Assembly: GCA_963833885.1 (NCBI GenBank)
Contig: CAWHZU010000005.1
Coordinates: forward strand, 62,001-126,000
Direction of reading: 5' to 3'
Source of the DNA: JASHPR01 sp963833885
Lineage (GTDB): Bacteria; Actinomycetota; Actinomycetes; Streptosporangiales; Streptosporangiaceae
Length of the DNA: 64,000 bases
Below, piece after piece: positions 25,792 to 35,398 of this stretch. The position numbers were made by a program, and so were the translations under genes. Below the pieces are notes generated by a model. It saw only the letters and a list, made by a program, of their open reading frames with translations, was not told the DNA's origin and searched no databases. The first letter of the stretch is position 1. Every line of letters begins with the position of its first letter.

Positions 25792-26178
25792 ATGTTTGAG
25801 CGCGTGGTCGACGTCCGGTGGCGTGACGTCGACGGCCTCAACCACGTCAACCACGCGGTGTTCCTGACCTACCTGGAAGAGGCACGGGACGCGTTCTACG
25901 CGCAGATCATGGGCAGCGAGCCGATCTACGTGGTCGTCCGGCTCGAGGTGAACTTCCGGGCCCAGGTCCGCTACCCAGACCGGCGGGTGACCGTGCGAGT
26001 AGAGGTGGTGCAGCTCGGGTCCACGAGCCTGACCACGCGGGAGACGATCCTGACGCCGTCGGGGGACGTGGCGGCCGACGCGCGCGTGGTCACGGTCCGC
26101 TGGGATGCCGACAGCCACAAGCCGGTCCCGTTCACCGAGGCCGAGCGCGCCCGGCTGACCGAGGAGAGCACCGGCTGA
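25792..26178 (+). CDS. Acyl-CoA thioesterase (4HBT hotdog fold)
   Basis: A 128-residue single hotdog protein. WRDVDGLNHVNHAVFLTYLE carries the D-x-x-x-H-V-N signature of 4-hydroxybenzoyl-CoA-type thioesterases, with EEARDAFY after it. It hydrolyses short or branched acyl-CoA thioesters. It ends seven bases from the convergent methyltransferase-like gene. Confidence 0.9.
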   Translation: MFERVVDVRWRDVDGLNHVNHAVFLTYLEEARDAFYAQIMGSEPIYVVVRLEVNFRAQVRYPDRRVTVRVEVVQLGSTSLTTRETILTPSGDVAADARVVTVRWDADSHKPVPFTEAERARLTEESTG

Positions 26179-26184
26179 GGCTGG

Positions 26185-27069
26185 TCACGCGAACACGTCC
26201 GGCGGCGGGAGCGGGGACGGCCCGGCGTCCGCGTCGGTGATCTTCCTGGCACCGGAGATGAACTCGTCGAACTCCGGGCCCGCGACGACCCGCGCCGGGA
26301 ACGGGTCGGCCAGGGCCCGCCTGGTCAGCGCCCGCACCGGGAGCTCGGCACCGGAACCGGCGATCACCAGGTTGCCGAACCTGCGGCCGCGCAGCACCCC
26401 GCTCTCCGCGATCACGCAGGCGTGCCGGAACACCGAGCGCACGGTGGCCGCCCGGGCGCGCGCGTGCGCCAGCGGCGGGCCATCGCCGACGTTGACCGCG
26501 TAGACGCCCGACGGCCGCAGCGCCCTCGCCGCGGCTTCGGTGAACTCGGCCGACGTCAGGTGAGCCGGGGTCTGCGCCCCGGCGTACACATCGGCGACCA
26601 CCACGTCGAACGAGCCGGCCCGGACCTGCTCGAGCACGGCGCGGGCGTCGGCCACCCGGACCGTGATCCGCCCGGCCCTGGTCCGGGACCGGCCTGGCTG
26701 GTTCAGCGGCAGCCGCCGCCGGACCAATGCGGCCACCTCGGCGTCGGACTCCGCCGCAAGCTGACTTGACCCGGAACGGGTCGCCGCCACATACCTGGCC
26801 AGCGTCAGGCCACCGGCGCCGAGGTGCAGCACCCGCAGCGGCGTCCCGGGCGGCGCGGCGAGATCGATCAGGTGCCCGATCCGCCGCACGTACTCGAAGT
26901 CCAGGTAGAGCGGATCATCGAGGTCGACGTGCGATTGCGGGACGCCGTCGATCAGCAGCATCCACGCGTTCGGCCGGTCCGCGTCGCGGAGCAGCTCGAC
27001 CCGGTCATGCGCACTGCCCGGGCCACCCGGCCTCGCGTTCAGGCCCCTCTTCTCACTGGGCACCTGCAC
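26185..27069 (-). CDS. Spermidine synthase-like Rossmann methyltransferase-fold protein
   Basis: About 294 residues. The S-adenosyl-binding motif I is LRVLHLGAGGLTLARYVAAT; the following acidic turn reads ESDAEVAAL, and FDVVVADVYAGAQTP is the motif IV region. These match the polyamine-synthase branch of the fold, which in actinomycetes often lacks aminopropyl transfer activity. Start uncertain: GTGs at 27069 and 27063 fit the space before the divergent gene, while a longer frame reaches 27198 inside it. Confidence 0.75.
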   Translation of the reverse strand: MQVPSEKRGLNARPGGPGSAHDRVELLRDADRPNAWMLLIDGVPQSHVDLDDPLYLDFEYVRRIGHLIDLAAPPGTPLRVLHLGAGGLTLARYVAATRSGSSQLAAESDAEVAALVRRRLPLNQPGRSRTRAGRITVRVADARAVLEQVRAGSFDVVVADVYAGAQTPAHLTSAEFTEAAARALRPSGVYAVNVGDGPPLAHARARAATVRSVFRHACVIAESGVLRGRRFGNLVIAGSGAELPVRALTRRALADPFPARVVAGPEFDEFISGARKITDADAGPSPLPPPDVFA

Positions 27070-27100
27070 ATCATTGTCCAGTACGCCGACCGGTAGCGTG

Positions 27101-28096
27101 ATGGGTGTGGAACATAGGCGACTTGGCCGGACCGGCCTCCAGGTGTCCCGGCTGTGCCTGGGCACGATGACCTTCGGACTGCAGTGCGACGAGCCCACGT
27201 CGCGGGCGATCCTCGACCGGGCCGCCGAGGGCGGCGTCGACTTCCTCGACAGCTCCGACGCCTACCCGCTGGGCGGGGAGCTTTCGACCCGCGGGGTGAC
27301 CGAGGAGATCCTGGGGCGCTGGCTGCACGGCAAGCGGGACCGCTTCATCGTCGCGACCAAGTGCTTCGTCCCGACCGGGCCCGCGCCGTTCGACCGCGGC
27401 AACTCGCGCAAGCACATCATGTCCGCGATCGACGCGTCGCTGCGGCGGCTGCAGACCGACTACATCGACCTGTACCAGCTGCACGGCTACGATCCGGCGA
27501 CGCCGATCGACGAGACGCTCGGCGCCCTCGACGACCTGGTGCACCAGGGCAAGGTCCGCTACATCGGCTGCTCTAACTTCCTCACCTACCAGCTCGTGCG
27601 CGCCGTCGGCCGGACCGAGACGCTTCGGCTGGCCCGCATGGACTGCGTGCAGCCCCGCTACAACCTGCTGTTCCGCCAGATCGAGCGGGAGATGCTGCCG
27701 TTCTGCGGCGAGGAGGGCGTCGGCGTCATCCCGTACAACCCGATCGCCGGCGGGCTGCTGTCCGGCAAGTACTCCGGGTCCGCCGCGCCGCCGGCGGGCC
27801 GGTTCACCCTCGGCAACGCGGGCGGCATGTACCAGGACCGGTACTGGCACGACCGCGAGTTCGGCACGGTCGAGGAGCTGCGCAAGCTGGCCGACGAGGC
27901 CGGGGTGAGCCTGGTCACGCTCGCGGTCGCGTGGGTGGCCGCGAATCCCGTGGTCACCGCGCCGATCATCGGGGCAAGCAGCCCGGAGCAGCTTGTCCCG
28001 AGCCTGGCCGCCGCCGAGTACCAGATCGACCCCGACCTCAAGAGCCGGCTCGACGAGCGCACCGGGGAGTACCGCCTCGGCGACGCGCCCCGGTAA
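27101..28096 (+). CDS. Aldo/keto reductase
   Basis: A 331-residue (beta/alpha)8 NADPH-dependent oxidoreductase. Catalytic residues visible: DSSDAYPLGGE (Asp/Tyr), ATKCF (Lys), YQLHGYD (His); the NADP site at the end is PIIGASSPEQL. Substrate unknown, probably a sugar or ketone. Start 27101 or GTG 27107; no RBS, so the mRNA may be leaderless. The stop lies in a 30-bp tandem duplication. It is related to the AKR at 29677. Confidence 0.9.
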   Translation: MGVEHRRLGRTGLQVSRLCLGTMTFGLQCDEPTSRAILDRAAEGGVDFLDSSDAYPLGGELSTRGVTEEILGRWLHGKRDRFIVATKCFVPTGPAPFDRGNSRKHIMSAIDASLRRLQTDYIDLYQLHGYDPATPIDETLGALDDLVHQGKVRYIGCSNFLTYQLVRAVGRTETLRLARMDCVQPRYNLLFRQIEREMLPFCGEEGVGVIPYNPIAGGLLSGKYSGSAAPPAGRFTLGNAGGMYQDRYWHDREFGTVEELRKLADEAGVSLVTLAVAWVAANPVVTAPIIGASSPEQLVPSLAAAEYQIDPDLKSRLDERTGEYRLGDAPR

Positions 28097-28139
28097 CCGT
28101 CACGCCTGGGCGACGCGCCCCGGTAACCGTCACGCCTGG
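28079..28139. repeat. Exact 30-bp tandem duplication at convergent gene ends
   Basis: A 30-base unit beginning GGCGACGCGCCCCGGTAACC occurs at 28079-28108 and again from 28109. Copy 1 carries the aldo/keto reductase stop (28094-28096), copy 2 the stop of the convergent isomerase gene (28130-28132). Confidence 0.9.
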
Positions 28140-28912
28140 CGGTACGCCTCCAGCCAGCCGAGGGAGTCCTCGGTCCGCGCGGTCGACGGGTGGTACTCGG
28201 CGCCGATCGCGCCCCGGTAGCCCTTTGCCGCGATGTGGCCGAGCAGGAACGGGTAGTTGATCTCGCCCGTGCCCGGTTCGTGGCGGCCCGGCACGTCCGC
28301 GATCTGGATGTGGCCGATGAGCTCCCAGTAGGCGTCCAGGGTCGCGGTGAGATCACCCTCGGTCCGCTGCATGTGGTACGCGTCGTACTGCAGCCGCACG
28401 TTGGGCCGGGCCACGGCCGCGACGAAACCGGCCGCGGCCCTGGTCGTGGTCAGCAGGCAGGGCCCGTTGTCCATCGGGTTGAGGGCCTCGATCATCACCT
28501 CGATGCCCACCTCGGGGGCCCGGTCCGCGGCCCAGGCGACGTTGTCCCGGGCGCAGGCAAGCTGCTCGGCCTCAGAGTACCGGTCTTGCCGCAGCCCGAG
28601 CAGCAGGTTGAGCCGCGGACAGCCGCAGGCCGCCGCGATCGCCAGCGCGTCGGGTACGTGGGCGCGCAGTTGTTCGCGGCGTGCGGGGTCGGCGGCGAGC
28701 CCGCGGTCGCCGGCGGCCATGTCGCCCGCGTCGAAGTTCAGCAGCACCAGCCGGAGGTTCCATCGCGCCGTCAGCTCCGGCAGCTGCCGCGCCTCCGCGG
28801 CACCCGGCCACCACAGCTCGACGGCGCCGAACCCGGCCCCGGCGGCCCGTTCAAAGCGCTCGGCGAGCGGCAGCTCCGCCCACAGCATCGACAAGTTCGC
28901 CGCGAACAGCAT
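28130..28912 (-). CDS. Hydroxypyruvate isomerase-like TIM-barrel protein
   Basis: A 260-residue xylose-isomerase-like TIM barrel. It begins MLFAANLSMLWAELPLAERF, has the metal-ligand segments VMIEALNPMDN and LQYDAYHMQ, and ends near GAIGAEYHP, the pattern of hydroxypyruvate isomerase (Hyi) and related 2-oxo-acid isomerases. It interconverts hydroxypyruvate and tartronate semialdehyde in the family. No glyoxylate-pathway genes lie beside it. Confidence 0.85.
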   Translation of the reverse strand: MLFAANLSMLWAELPLAERFERAAGAGFGAVELWWPGAAEARQLPELTARWNLRLVLLNFDAGDMAAGDRGLAADPARREQLRAHVPDALAIAAACGCPRLNLLLGLRQDRYSEAEQLACARDNVAWAADRAPEVGIEVMIEALNPMDNGPCLLTTTRAAAGFVAAVARPNVRLQYDAYHMQRTEGDLTATLDAYWELIGHIQIADVPGRHEPGTGEINYPFLLGHIAAKGYRGAIGAEYHPSTARTEDSLGWLEAYRQA

Positions 28913-28953
28913 GCATCAATGGTCTCGCAGATGCCGGGCTGTATGGTCCGGGC

Positions 28954-29637
28954 ATGGATTACCTGGCGCACCTTAGGCAGGAGCTCGCCGCGTTCGAGGC
29001 CCGCCTGGGCGGGGACCTCTCGGCACCGGTCGAGCACTGCGGCGACTGGACGCTGTACGACCTCGCCAGCCACCTCGGCGGCGGCAACCTGTGGGCGGCG
29101 GCGGCCGTGACCGAGCAGCGCGGCGACTACGAGGCCGCGCCCGCGCCGCGCGATCCGGAGGCGGTCGCGGAGTGGTTCAACGGCACCGGCGGCGTGCTGC
29201 TCGCCGCGCTCGACACCGACCCGTCGGCCAGCGCCTGGACGATCGCGCCGCCGCCGACCGCCGGGTTCTGGCAGCGCCGCCGGTGCCAGGAAGCCCTGGT
29301 CCACCGGTGGGACGCGGAGCACGCGCTCGGCACCGCGAGCCCGCTCGACCCGGCGCTGGCCGACGACGGGATCGCCGAGGTCATCGACACCATGGCCCCG
29401 CGCCAGGTCAGGCTCGGCCGCACCGCCGCTCCCGCGCACGCCGTCGGCCTGCACGCCACGGACACCGGGTCACGGCGGACCCTCGGGCCCGGCGACCCGG
29501 TCGCCACGGCCAGCGGCACAGCGGCGGATCTGCTCCTGCTGCTGTGGGGCAGGCTCGATGCCGGCGATCCCGCGGTCACCTGGGACGGCGACAGCGAGCT
29601 GGCTCGCTCGGTGCTCGCCGCGGCCCTGGTCCCCTGA
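28954..29637 (+). CDS. Maleylpyruvate isomerase family, mycothiol-dependent enzyme
   Basis: A 227-residue protein of the DinB/MDMPI fold: YLAHLRQELAAFEARLGGDL at the start, DWTLYDLASHLGGGNLW (first His ligand) and RRRCQEALVHRWDAEHALG (further His ligands) in the middle, and a C-terminal domain ending VTWDGDSELARSVLAA. Members are metal-dependent and use mycothiol, which fits an actinomycete. ATG at 28954. Substrate unknown. Confidence 0.85.
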   Translation: MDYLAHLRQELAAFEARLGGDLSAPVEHCGDWTLYDLASHLGGGNLWAAAAVTEQRGDYEAAPAPRDPEAVAEWFNGTGGVLLAALDTDPSASAWTIAPPPTAGFWQRRRCQEALVHRWDAEHALGTASPLDPALADDGIAEVIDTMAPRQVRLGRTAAPAHAVGLHATDTGSRRTLGPGDPVATASGTAADLLLLLWGRLDAGDPAVTWDGDSELARSVLAAALVP

Positions 29638-29676
29638 CCCGGAGCTGGCCCAAGCCCGGACGATAAGGTCGCTCTC

Positions 29677-30726
29677 GTGGAATATCGCACTCTGGGCGGG
29701 TCGGGTCTGCGGGTGTCCGTGCTCACCATGGGCACGATGACGTTTGGCGGTACGGGCGAGTTCACCGACGTCGGGTCCACCGGACTGGTCGAGGCCCGGC
29801 GGCAGGTGGACATGTGCCTGGATGCCGGGATCAACCTCATCGACACCGCCGACGTCTACTCCGCCGGCTTGTCCGAGGAGATCGTCGGCGAGGTGCTGGA
29901 CGGCCGCAGGGACCGTGCGCTGCTCGCCACCAAGGTGCGGATGGAGATGGGGGAGGGCCCGAACGACGCCGGGCTGTCGCGCCACCACGTCATCTCCGGC
30001 TGCGAGGCCAGCCTGCGCCGGCTGCGCACCGACCACATCGACCTCTACCAGGTGCACGAGTGGGACGGCCAGACGCCGCTCGAGGAGACCCTGGAAGCCC
30101 TTGACCTGCTGATCTCGTCCGGCAAGGTCCGGTACGTGGGCGCGTCCAACTACACCGCGTGGCAGCTGATGAAGGCGCTCGGTGTCGCGGAGCGCGATGG
30201 CCTGCCGCGTTTCGTCAGCCAGCAGATCTACTACTCGCTGCAGGCCCGCGAGGCCGAGTACGAGCTGATCCCGCTCGCAGTCGATCAGGGCCTCGGGGTC
30301 CTCGTCTGGAGCCCGCTGGCCGGCGGCCTGCTGTCCGGCAAGTACCGCAGGGACCATGAGGCACCCGCCGGGTCGCGGCAGCTCACCGACTGGGGCGAGC
30401 CGCCGGTCTACGACCAGGACGGCCTGTACGACATCATCGAGGCCCTGGTCGGCATCGGCGCGGAGCACGGGGTGTCGGCCGCCCAGGTGGCCCTGGCCTA
30501 CACCCTCGGCAAGCCTGCCGTGACCTCGCTGGTCATCGGGGCCCGCACGTCCGAGCAGCTGGCCGACAACCTCGCGGCGGCGTCGCTCACTCTCGCCGAG
30601 TCCGAGCGGGGGCTGCTGGACAAGATCAGCGCGCCGCCGCTGATCTACCCGTACTGGCACCAGGCGCGCACCGCAAGCGACCGGCTGTCACCCGCCGACC
30701 TAACCCTCCTCGGCCCGTACCTCTAG
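29677..30726 (+). CDS. Aldo/keto reductase (voltage-gated K+ channel beta-subunit-like)
   Basis: A 349-residue AKR. Catalytic residues: DTADVYSAGLSEE (Asp/Tyr), LLATKVRM (Lys), YQVHEWD (His). FVSQQIYYSLQAREAEYELI and the C-terminal LVIGARTSEQLADNL (NADP binding) match the KCNAB-like branch. GTG start at 29677. A decayed second copy of its 3' region lies at 44035-44171. Two short hairpin repeats follow the stop. Confidence 0.92.
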   Translation: MEYRTLGGSGLRVSVLTMGTMTFGGTGEFTDVGSTGLVEARRQVDMCLDAGINLIDTADVYSAGLSEEIVGEVLDGRRDRALLATKVRMEMGEGPNDAGLSRHHVISGCEASLRRLRTDHIDLYQVHEWDGQTPLEETLEALDLLISSGKVRYVGASNYTAWQLMKALGVAERDGLPRFVSQQIYYSLQAREAEYELIPLAVDQGLGVLVWSPLAGGLLSGKYRRDHEAPAGSRQLTDWGEPPVYDQDGLYDIIEALVGIGAEHGVSAAQVALAYTLGKPAVTSLVIGARTSEQLADNLAAASLTLAESERGLLDKISAPPLIYPYWHQARTASDRLSPADLTLLGPYL

Positions 30727-30737
30727 CTGGCGTCCAG

Positions 30738-30797
30738 GAACTCTTGCTACGGACGCTCCAGAGCGTCGAACTCTTGCTACGGACGCTCCAGAGCGTC
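30738..30797 (+). repeat. Exact 30-bp tandem duplication, each copy with a hairpin
   Basis: Two identical 30-base units (30738-30767, 30768-30797), each ending GACGCTCCAGAGCGTC, an inverted repeat able to form a six-base stem with a four-base loop. They begin 12 bases after the aldo/keto reductase stop and may act as a two-hairpin terminator, though no U-run follows. Confidence 0.85.
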
Positions 30798-30929
30798 GGC
30801 CGGGTAACCGGCAGCACGTTGCCAGGCGCCGCGGGGGTGGCCCACGCATGACGCGAGGCTGAGGCGTTCCGCACCGTACCACCAGCCTCGCCAGCCCCAT
30901 CCGCCCCAACCCGGACTCGCTCAGATATT

Positions 30930-30951
30930 CGATTTCCATGATCTGGGTGGA
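30930..30951 (+). repeat. Left terminal inverted repeat of the element
   Basis: Reads CGATTTCCATGATCTGGGTG plus GA; its reverse complement recurs at 39815-39836 with one mismatch (seventh base). The base composition changes abruptly right after it. Confidence 0.85.
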
Positions 30952-33900
30952 TTTCGACCAAATATATATAAATCTTAAATATCTTTTTTTTACATTTATT
31001 AGTTTATAATTATAGATTGTATTTTTTTTTTTCTTTTTATACTTAAGAATACCTCCGATTACACCCCTGACCATATCATTCTATTATACGAGCAATCCAT
31101 CCGCCTCACAGCGACAATAAAGTACACCCCCTTAGTCCCTGTATAATTAAACTTAATCTAGTATAACACCCCCGAAGATCCACCTTTACCCGCCCCTAAA
31201 GATAACCTTTCCCCTATTCATCCCTCAAACAAACCAACCATGAGAACACCCTTCCTCACAGCCCTAAATTTCCCCCTAACTTTCCTCTCCTCCCTCCATT
31301 CCCCTCTGAGCCCACCCTAAACTAATTACCTCCAACTGACACCACTCAGCTAAAACCCAGACTTAGACTAAGACATGACCAACTATAATACTAAATAACT
31401 CTCTTTTCGACGAGCATGCCTTCTGACATAGCGAAATGCCTCGCGCTTTCCAAGAACCCTAAGCGTATCGATAAGCTCCTCGACACCCTCTTACTTACCT
31501 TCCTATCAAGACCCCATATTCATACAAAGAGAACAAGATAATAGAGAGCAAAACTATCGACTTGAGCGACGATCTAGATTACCACCATCTATAATAAATG
31601 CAAAAAGATATGAAAAAGCTATTTGACCGCGTTAAAATTAATAAGATTTGATTGCTGTAAAAGATATAGCAACAGAGAGAGCGCATTCGATGCTGAACAA
31701 CCGTTTTAGAAGTCCATAGAAAAGTTATTAGGCTACGTTGAGAATTTCTACTACATCAGGAGCATTGACGCTCAACATTACTCATATATCGACAGAAACT
31801 TCATGCGTGTGCCGATCATAAATGAGTATGCTGAACGATATAAACTACCAACATTCTCGAACAACGTAGAAAGAAAAAAATATTACTAAGAAGAAGAGAA
31901 AATAGAGCAACTAGAGAAAAAAGAAGATCATTGAACTATATTTAAATATATAGATTAGAAAAAAAAGACTAATGACAATGAGAGAGAAGATAGATGAAAG
32001 ACAAAACACAGAATAATCCTATCTAGAAGATGTATATGATAACTATGCAACTGAGCTATTTTCTGATATAAATACTACTCATAATAAGATCACTGCTAGA
32101 CACAACGACTATATACAAAAAATTTAAAAAAAAAAAATAATTCAAACACCGACTATAACTAAGCTTTAATAAATCTACCGATTATTTCCGAACTGAAAAC
32201 CAAAAATCTAATAATAAAACCAAAAAAACTAACATTTTTTCTATATAATTTTCAACCCCCCAAAAAACGACAAACGAAAAAATCTAAAAAACTACCACAA
32301 AAAAAAAAAAAAAAAATATAACGCGCCACATAAACAAAAATAATAGAACCAGAGATAAAAAAAATAAAAAGAGAAAAAAGAAAATAGAAGAAATAAATAA
32401 ATAGAAAAAATATTCTATAAAAAAAAGAAAAAGATAAAAAAGAAAGAAAATCTATTAGACAAATCTTTAATAAAAAAGATAAAATTTTAAAAAAAGAAAA
32501 AAAAAAGAAAAAAAAAAATCTACTAATAAAAAAAAAAAATATTTAAAAAAAAAGAGAAAAAAAGATATATAAAATATATTTCTTAAAAAAAGAAAAAAGA
32601 AAAGATAAATGATACTAAATGAGATAAAGAAAAAAATAAAGAAATAAAGATATACTTTATTAAATACGAACGATAAATTAAAACTAAACCAACTACTAAA
32701 ATACAAATCAAAAACTCTCTAACTCTCCTTATTCACTCTCCCCATATACTATAAACTCATTAAATAAAAAACTACCTCAAAATAAAAAAAAGAAAAGAGA
32801 GAGTATTTTGAAAAAGAGATAAGAGATATACTCTACTATCCTACCCTAACCAAAAAAAACTACTAAACCCTTCCTCACCTCCACCCTCAACACCCACATA
32901 AAACTCACCTCAAAACAACCAAACCTTTCCACTCAATCAAACACCCCTAACTCAAACTCAAACTCCACCCACAATAACCCCCCCCTAAAAAAAAACATCA
33001 AATAAAGAAAATTACCACGAATCTACTACCTCCATATAATAATACTCTACGAGAGACACAAGACAACACAAACTATACCTACTCCTCACATTATACTAAA
33101 AAAAACTCTCCCTCCAAACTATTCTAAACCCATAACTAATAAATAAATAAAAACTCTCATCAATAAACCACTAAAATTAAACTCTCCTAACTACATCCCA
33201 ATTATCTTAAAAAATACCTTAATAAAAAAAATCCTCTTATATACCAACTCTAAAGAATTATATATATCTATTCCAAAAAATTAAAAAAAAAATATAAAAG
33301 AAAAAACAAAAAAATAAAAAAAGAAAAAAAAAACTTCAAAAAAAAAAAAAAAAAGAAATAAAAATCCCTAAAAAATAAAAAGAAAAAAAAAAAAAATAAG
33401 AAAAATAATAAATAAACAACCAAACCACACAACTTCGAATCTACTAAAACTAACACTCTACCACAAACTATACTTTATAAACTCTCCCCCCTTTACTAAA
33501 GACAATACAAAGAGAACCACGATAACTCTCACTTCATCTCTTCTATAAACTCCCCACATAAAATACCAAACATCTCACACTTTACCAAAAACAACAAAAC
33601 TAATAAACTCCCGAACTTCATAAATCTAACAACAAACATAAAACCATACCACCAATACTCTAATTATCTCCTATCTATTCAAATAAACCAATTACTTAAA
33701 AAAAAACATCTACTAAAAAAAAAACAAAAAAAAAAAATAAAAAAAAAAAAAACTTAAAAAAAAAAAAAAAAATAAAAAAAAATCCTAATATAAAAAAAAA
33801 AAAATATAGAAAAAAAAAAAAAAATAAACTATTAAAATACTTTATAAAATAAAAAATAACCTTTTCATTCTCTAATACACCTCATACACCCTAATACACC

Positions 33901-34180
33901 AATACAAACCCATAAAAAAAAAATAAACCTAAAAAAAAACACTAACTAAATAATCAATCATAATCCTTAATACCTCTAAAAAACACCTAAAATACCACTA
34001 AAACACAAAATATAAAACGACACCATCACGAACAAAATACCCACCATCCTAAGCCTAAACAAAAACACGAAATAACCCACAACATAACTACCAAAACCCT
34101 CCACACTCTACAACCTAAAAACTAATAAAAACAATACTCATAAAAAACTTCTACTTAATCTCACCAACAACGCAGAACTT
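30952..34180. other. Extremely A+T-rich low-complexity tract
   Basis: About 3.2 kb of very low G+C sequence inside a roughly 70% G+C chromosome, with many A runs of 8-18 bases. Composition shifts in blocks: 31080-31400 is poor in G, 31400-31900 is nearly normal low-G+C sequence, 32300-32700 is almost only A, G and T, and 32820-34140 almost lacks G. No gene, RNA or transposon can be recognised; the few open frames are short or consist of Phe/Lys-rich low-complexity codons. Left edge is sharp at the inverted repeat; the right edge recovers gradually to G+C-rich coding DNA between 34140 and 34400. An assembly or base-calling artefact is the first explanation. Confidence 0.85.
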
Positions 34181-34380
34181 AAACTATGACAGACCCGGAT
34201 AAACCGCGTCAAATGACCCCCACTGCACAACACGCCGAGAGCTATCTTATTATGACTACTCCGTGTGATGCGACGGGCTACCAATCAGCGCCGCATAGAC
34301 TTACAATACGGGCAGCATGCACTCCCGAGCACCGCAACAACAGCCCCGGCAAGCACACCCCGCCGAGACGGCGAGCCGAT

Positions 34381-35080
34381 GCCGGAATCTACGGCTGACC
34401 GACCGTGATGTAGCCGGGCTGCTGCTGACCGGGACATGTACGGCGCTCCCTATGACCTGCTGGCATCGTTCCTAGACGTGCCGCCGGCCCGGCTGCGCGG
34501 CTCGTGGCCCGGTGGCGCCGCGCCGGGTACGTCGCCACCGCCCGGCTAGGGCCAGGCCCGGCGTGGTGCTCGCTGACCCGCTCCGGGCTGGCCGTCACCG
34601 GGCAGCGGTACGCGCCCGCGCGGCCGGCGCTGACGCGGCTGGCGCACATCCGCGCTGTCTTGCATCAGCCTGTCGCTGGAAGCCGGCGACGCCTACCAGG
34701 ACGGGCGGGCGTGATGGCGCAGCGAACGGCGTATCCGCGCCGCCGCCGGCGGCCACGTCGGCACCGGTCATGTGCCCGACGCCGACGTGTTCTGGCCCGA
34801 CCTCCCCGCCAGCGGCTACTCCGGGGCAGTGCTGGGCCATCGAAGCCGAGCTGACCCCCAAACCGCTGACCCGCACCGCCGCGATCATGACCGGGCTGCT
34901 GGCCCGCACCGCCGACTACCAGCCCGGCGCCGCGCCTGGCCCCGAGACCGCGTTATGACCGGGTTCTATACCTGCCCTCCCCAGCCGCCGCGAACTCGTC
35001 GAGCGCGCCGCCGCCAGCTGCCCGCCCCGCAGCGGTCCCGGCTGGTGGTGCGCGATCTGCCCGAGCGGGGCGGTGCTGTA
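34381..35080 (+). pseudogene. Replication-relaxation-type (winged-helix) element protein, multiply frameshifted
   Basis: Pieces in three frames line up into one protein: LTDRDVAGLLLT, LLASFLDVPPARLRG and WRRAGYVATARLGPGPAWCS (winged helix), then SLEAGDAYQDGRA, VPDADVFWPDLPASGYSG, QCWAIEAELTPKPLTRTAAI and RSRLVVRDLPE near the end. This order, with AIExELTPK, is that of replication-relaxation family proteins found next to FtsK-like genes in actinomycete elements. At least five indels break it. Boundaries are approximate. In the family it is a regulator or relaxosome-like protein; the function is not proven. Confidence 0.6.
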
Positions 35081-35081
35081 G

Positions 35082-35398
35082 ATGTGGTGGTACCTGCGCG
35101 CCCGGCTGATCCTGTGGCTGCTACGCGCCGCCGGCCGCGCGCTGCGCTGGGTAATGCTGGCTGCCATCGCTGATCGTAGCCGCGCCGGTCACCGTAGTAG
35201 CCGCTGTGGGGTTCGCCGGGGCGTGGCTGCGCGGCTGGCCACCCGCCCGGCTGCGCCGCGCCGCTGCTGGTCGCTGCCGATGACCGGCGTCTACCTGGCC
35301 GGGCGGGCGTTACAGGCCCGCACCTGGCACGCGCTGGCGTTAGCCCCAGTCCACGACTGGCGACATGCCTGGCACCAGGTGCCGCCGGGCGGGTGATG
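35082..35398 (+). pseudogene. Small membrane protein upstream of the translocase, frameshifted
   Basis: After correcting one or two indels it reads MWWYLRARLILWLLRAAGRA, then LIVAAPVTVVAAVGFAGAWL, and ends PVHDWRHAWHQVPPGG. It has one or two membrane helices and sits between the replication-relaxation-type gene and the translocase, with overlapping ends. Probably a small accessory membrane protein of the transfer module. Confidence 0.5.

Noticed and set aside
28079..30797. CRISPR-like array from the 30-bp repeats
   Set aside because: Only two adjacent copies at each place, no spacers, and the two repeats are unrelated.
31710..31889. Possible reverse-transcriptase-like peptide (LLGYVENFYY) in the A+T tract
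   Set aside because: The likeness to retrotransposon segments rests on a few aromatic residues; too short and unsupported to call.
32467..33456. Phe/Tyr/Leu-rich open frames on the minus strand of the A+T tract
   Set aside because: They are runs of A read as Phe and Leu codons, with no start context, no domain and no codon bias; they reflect low complexity.
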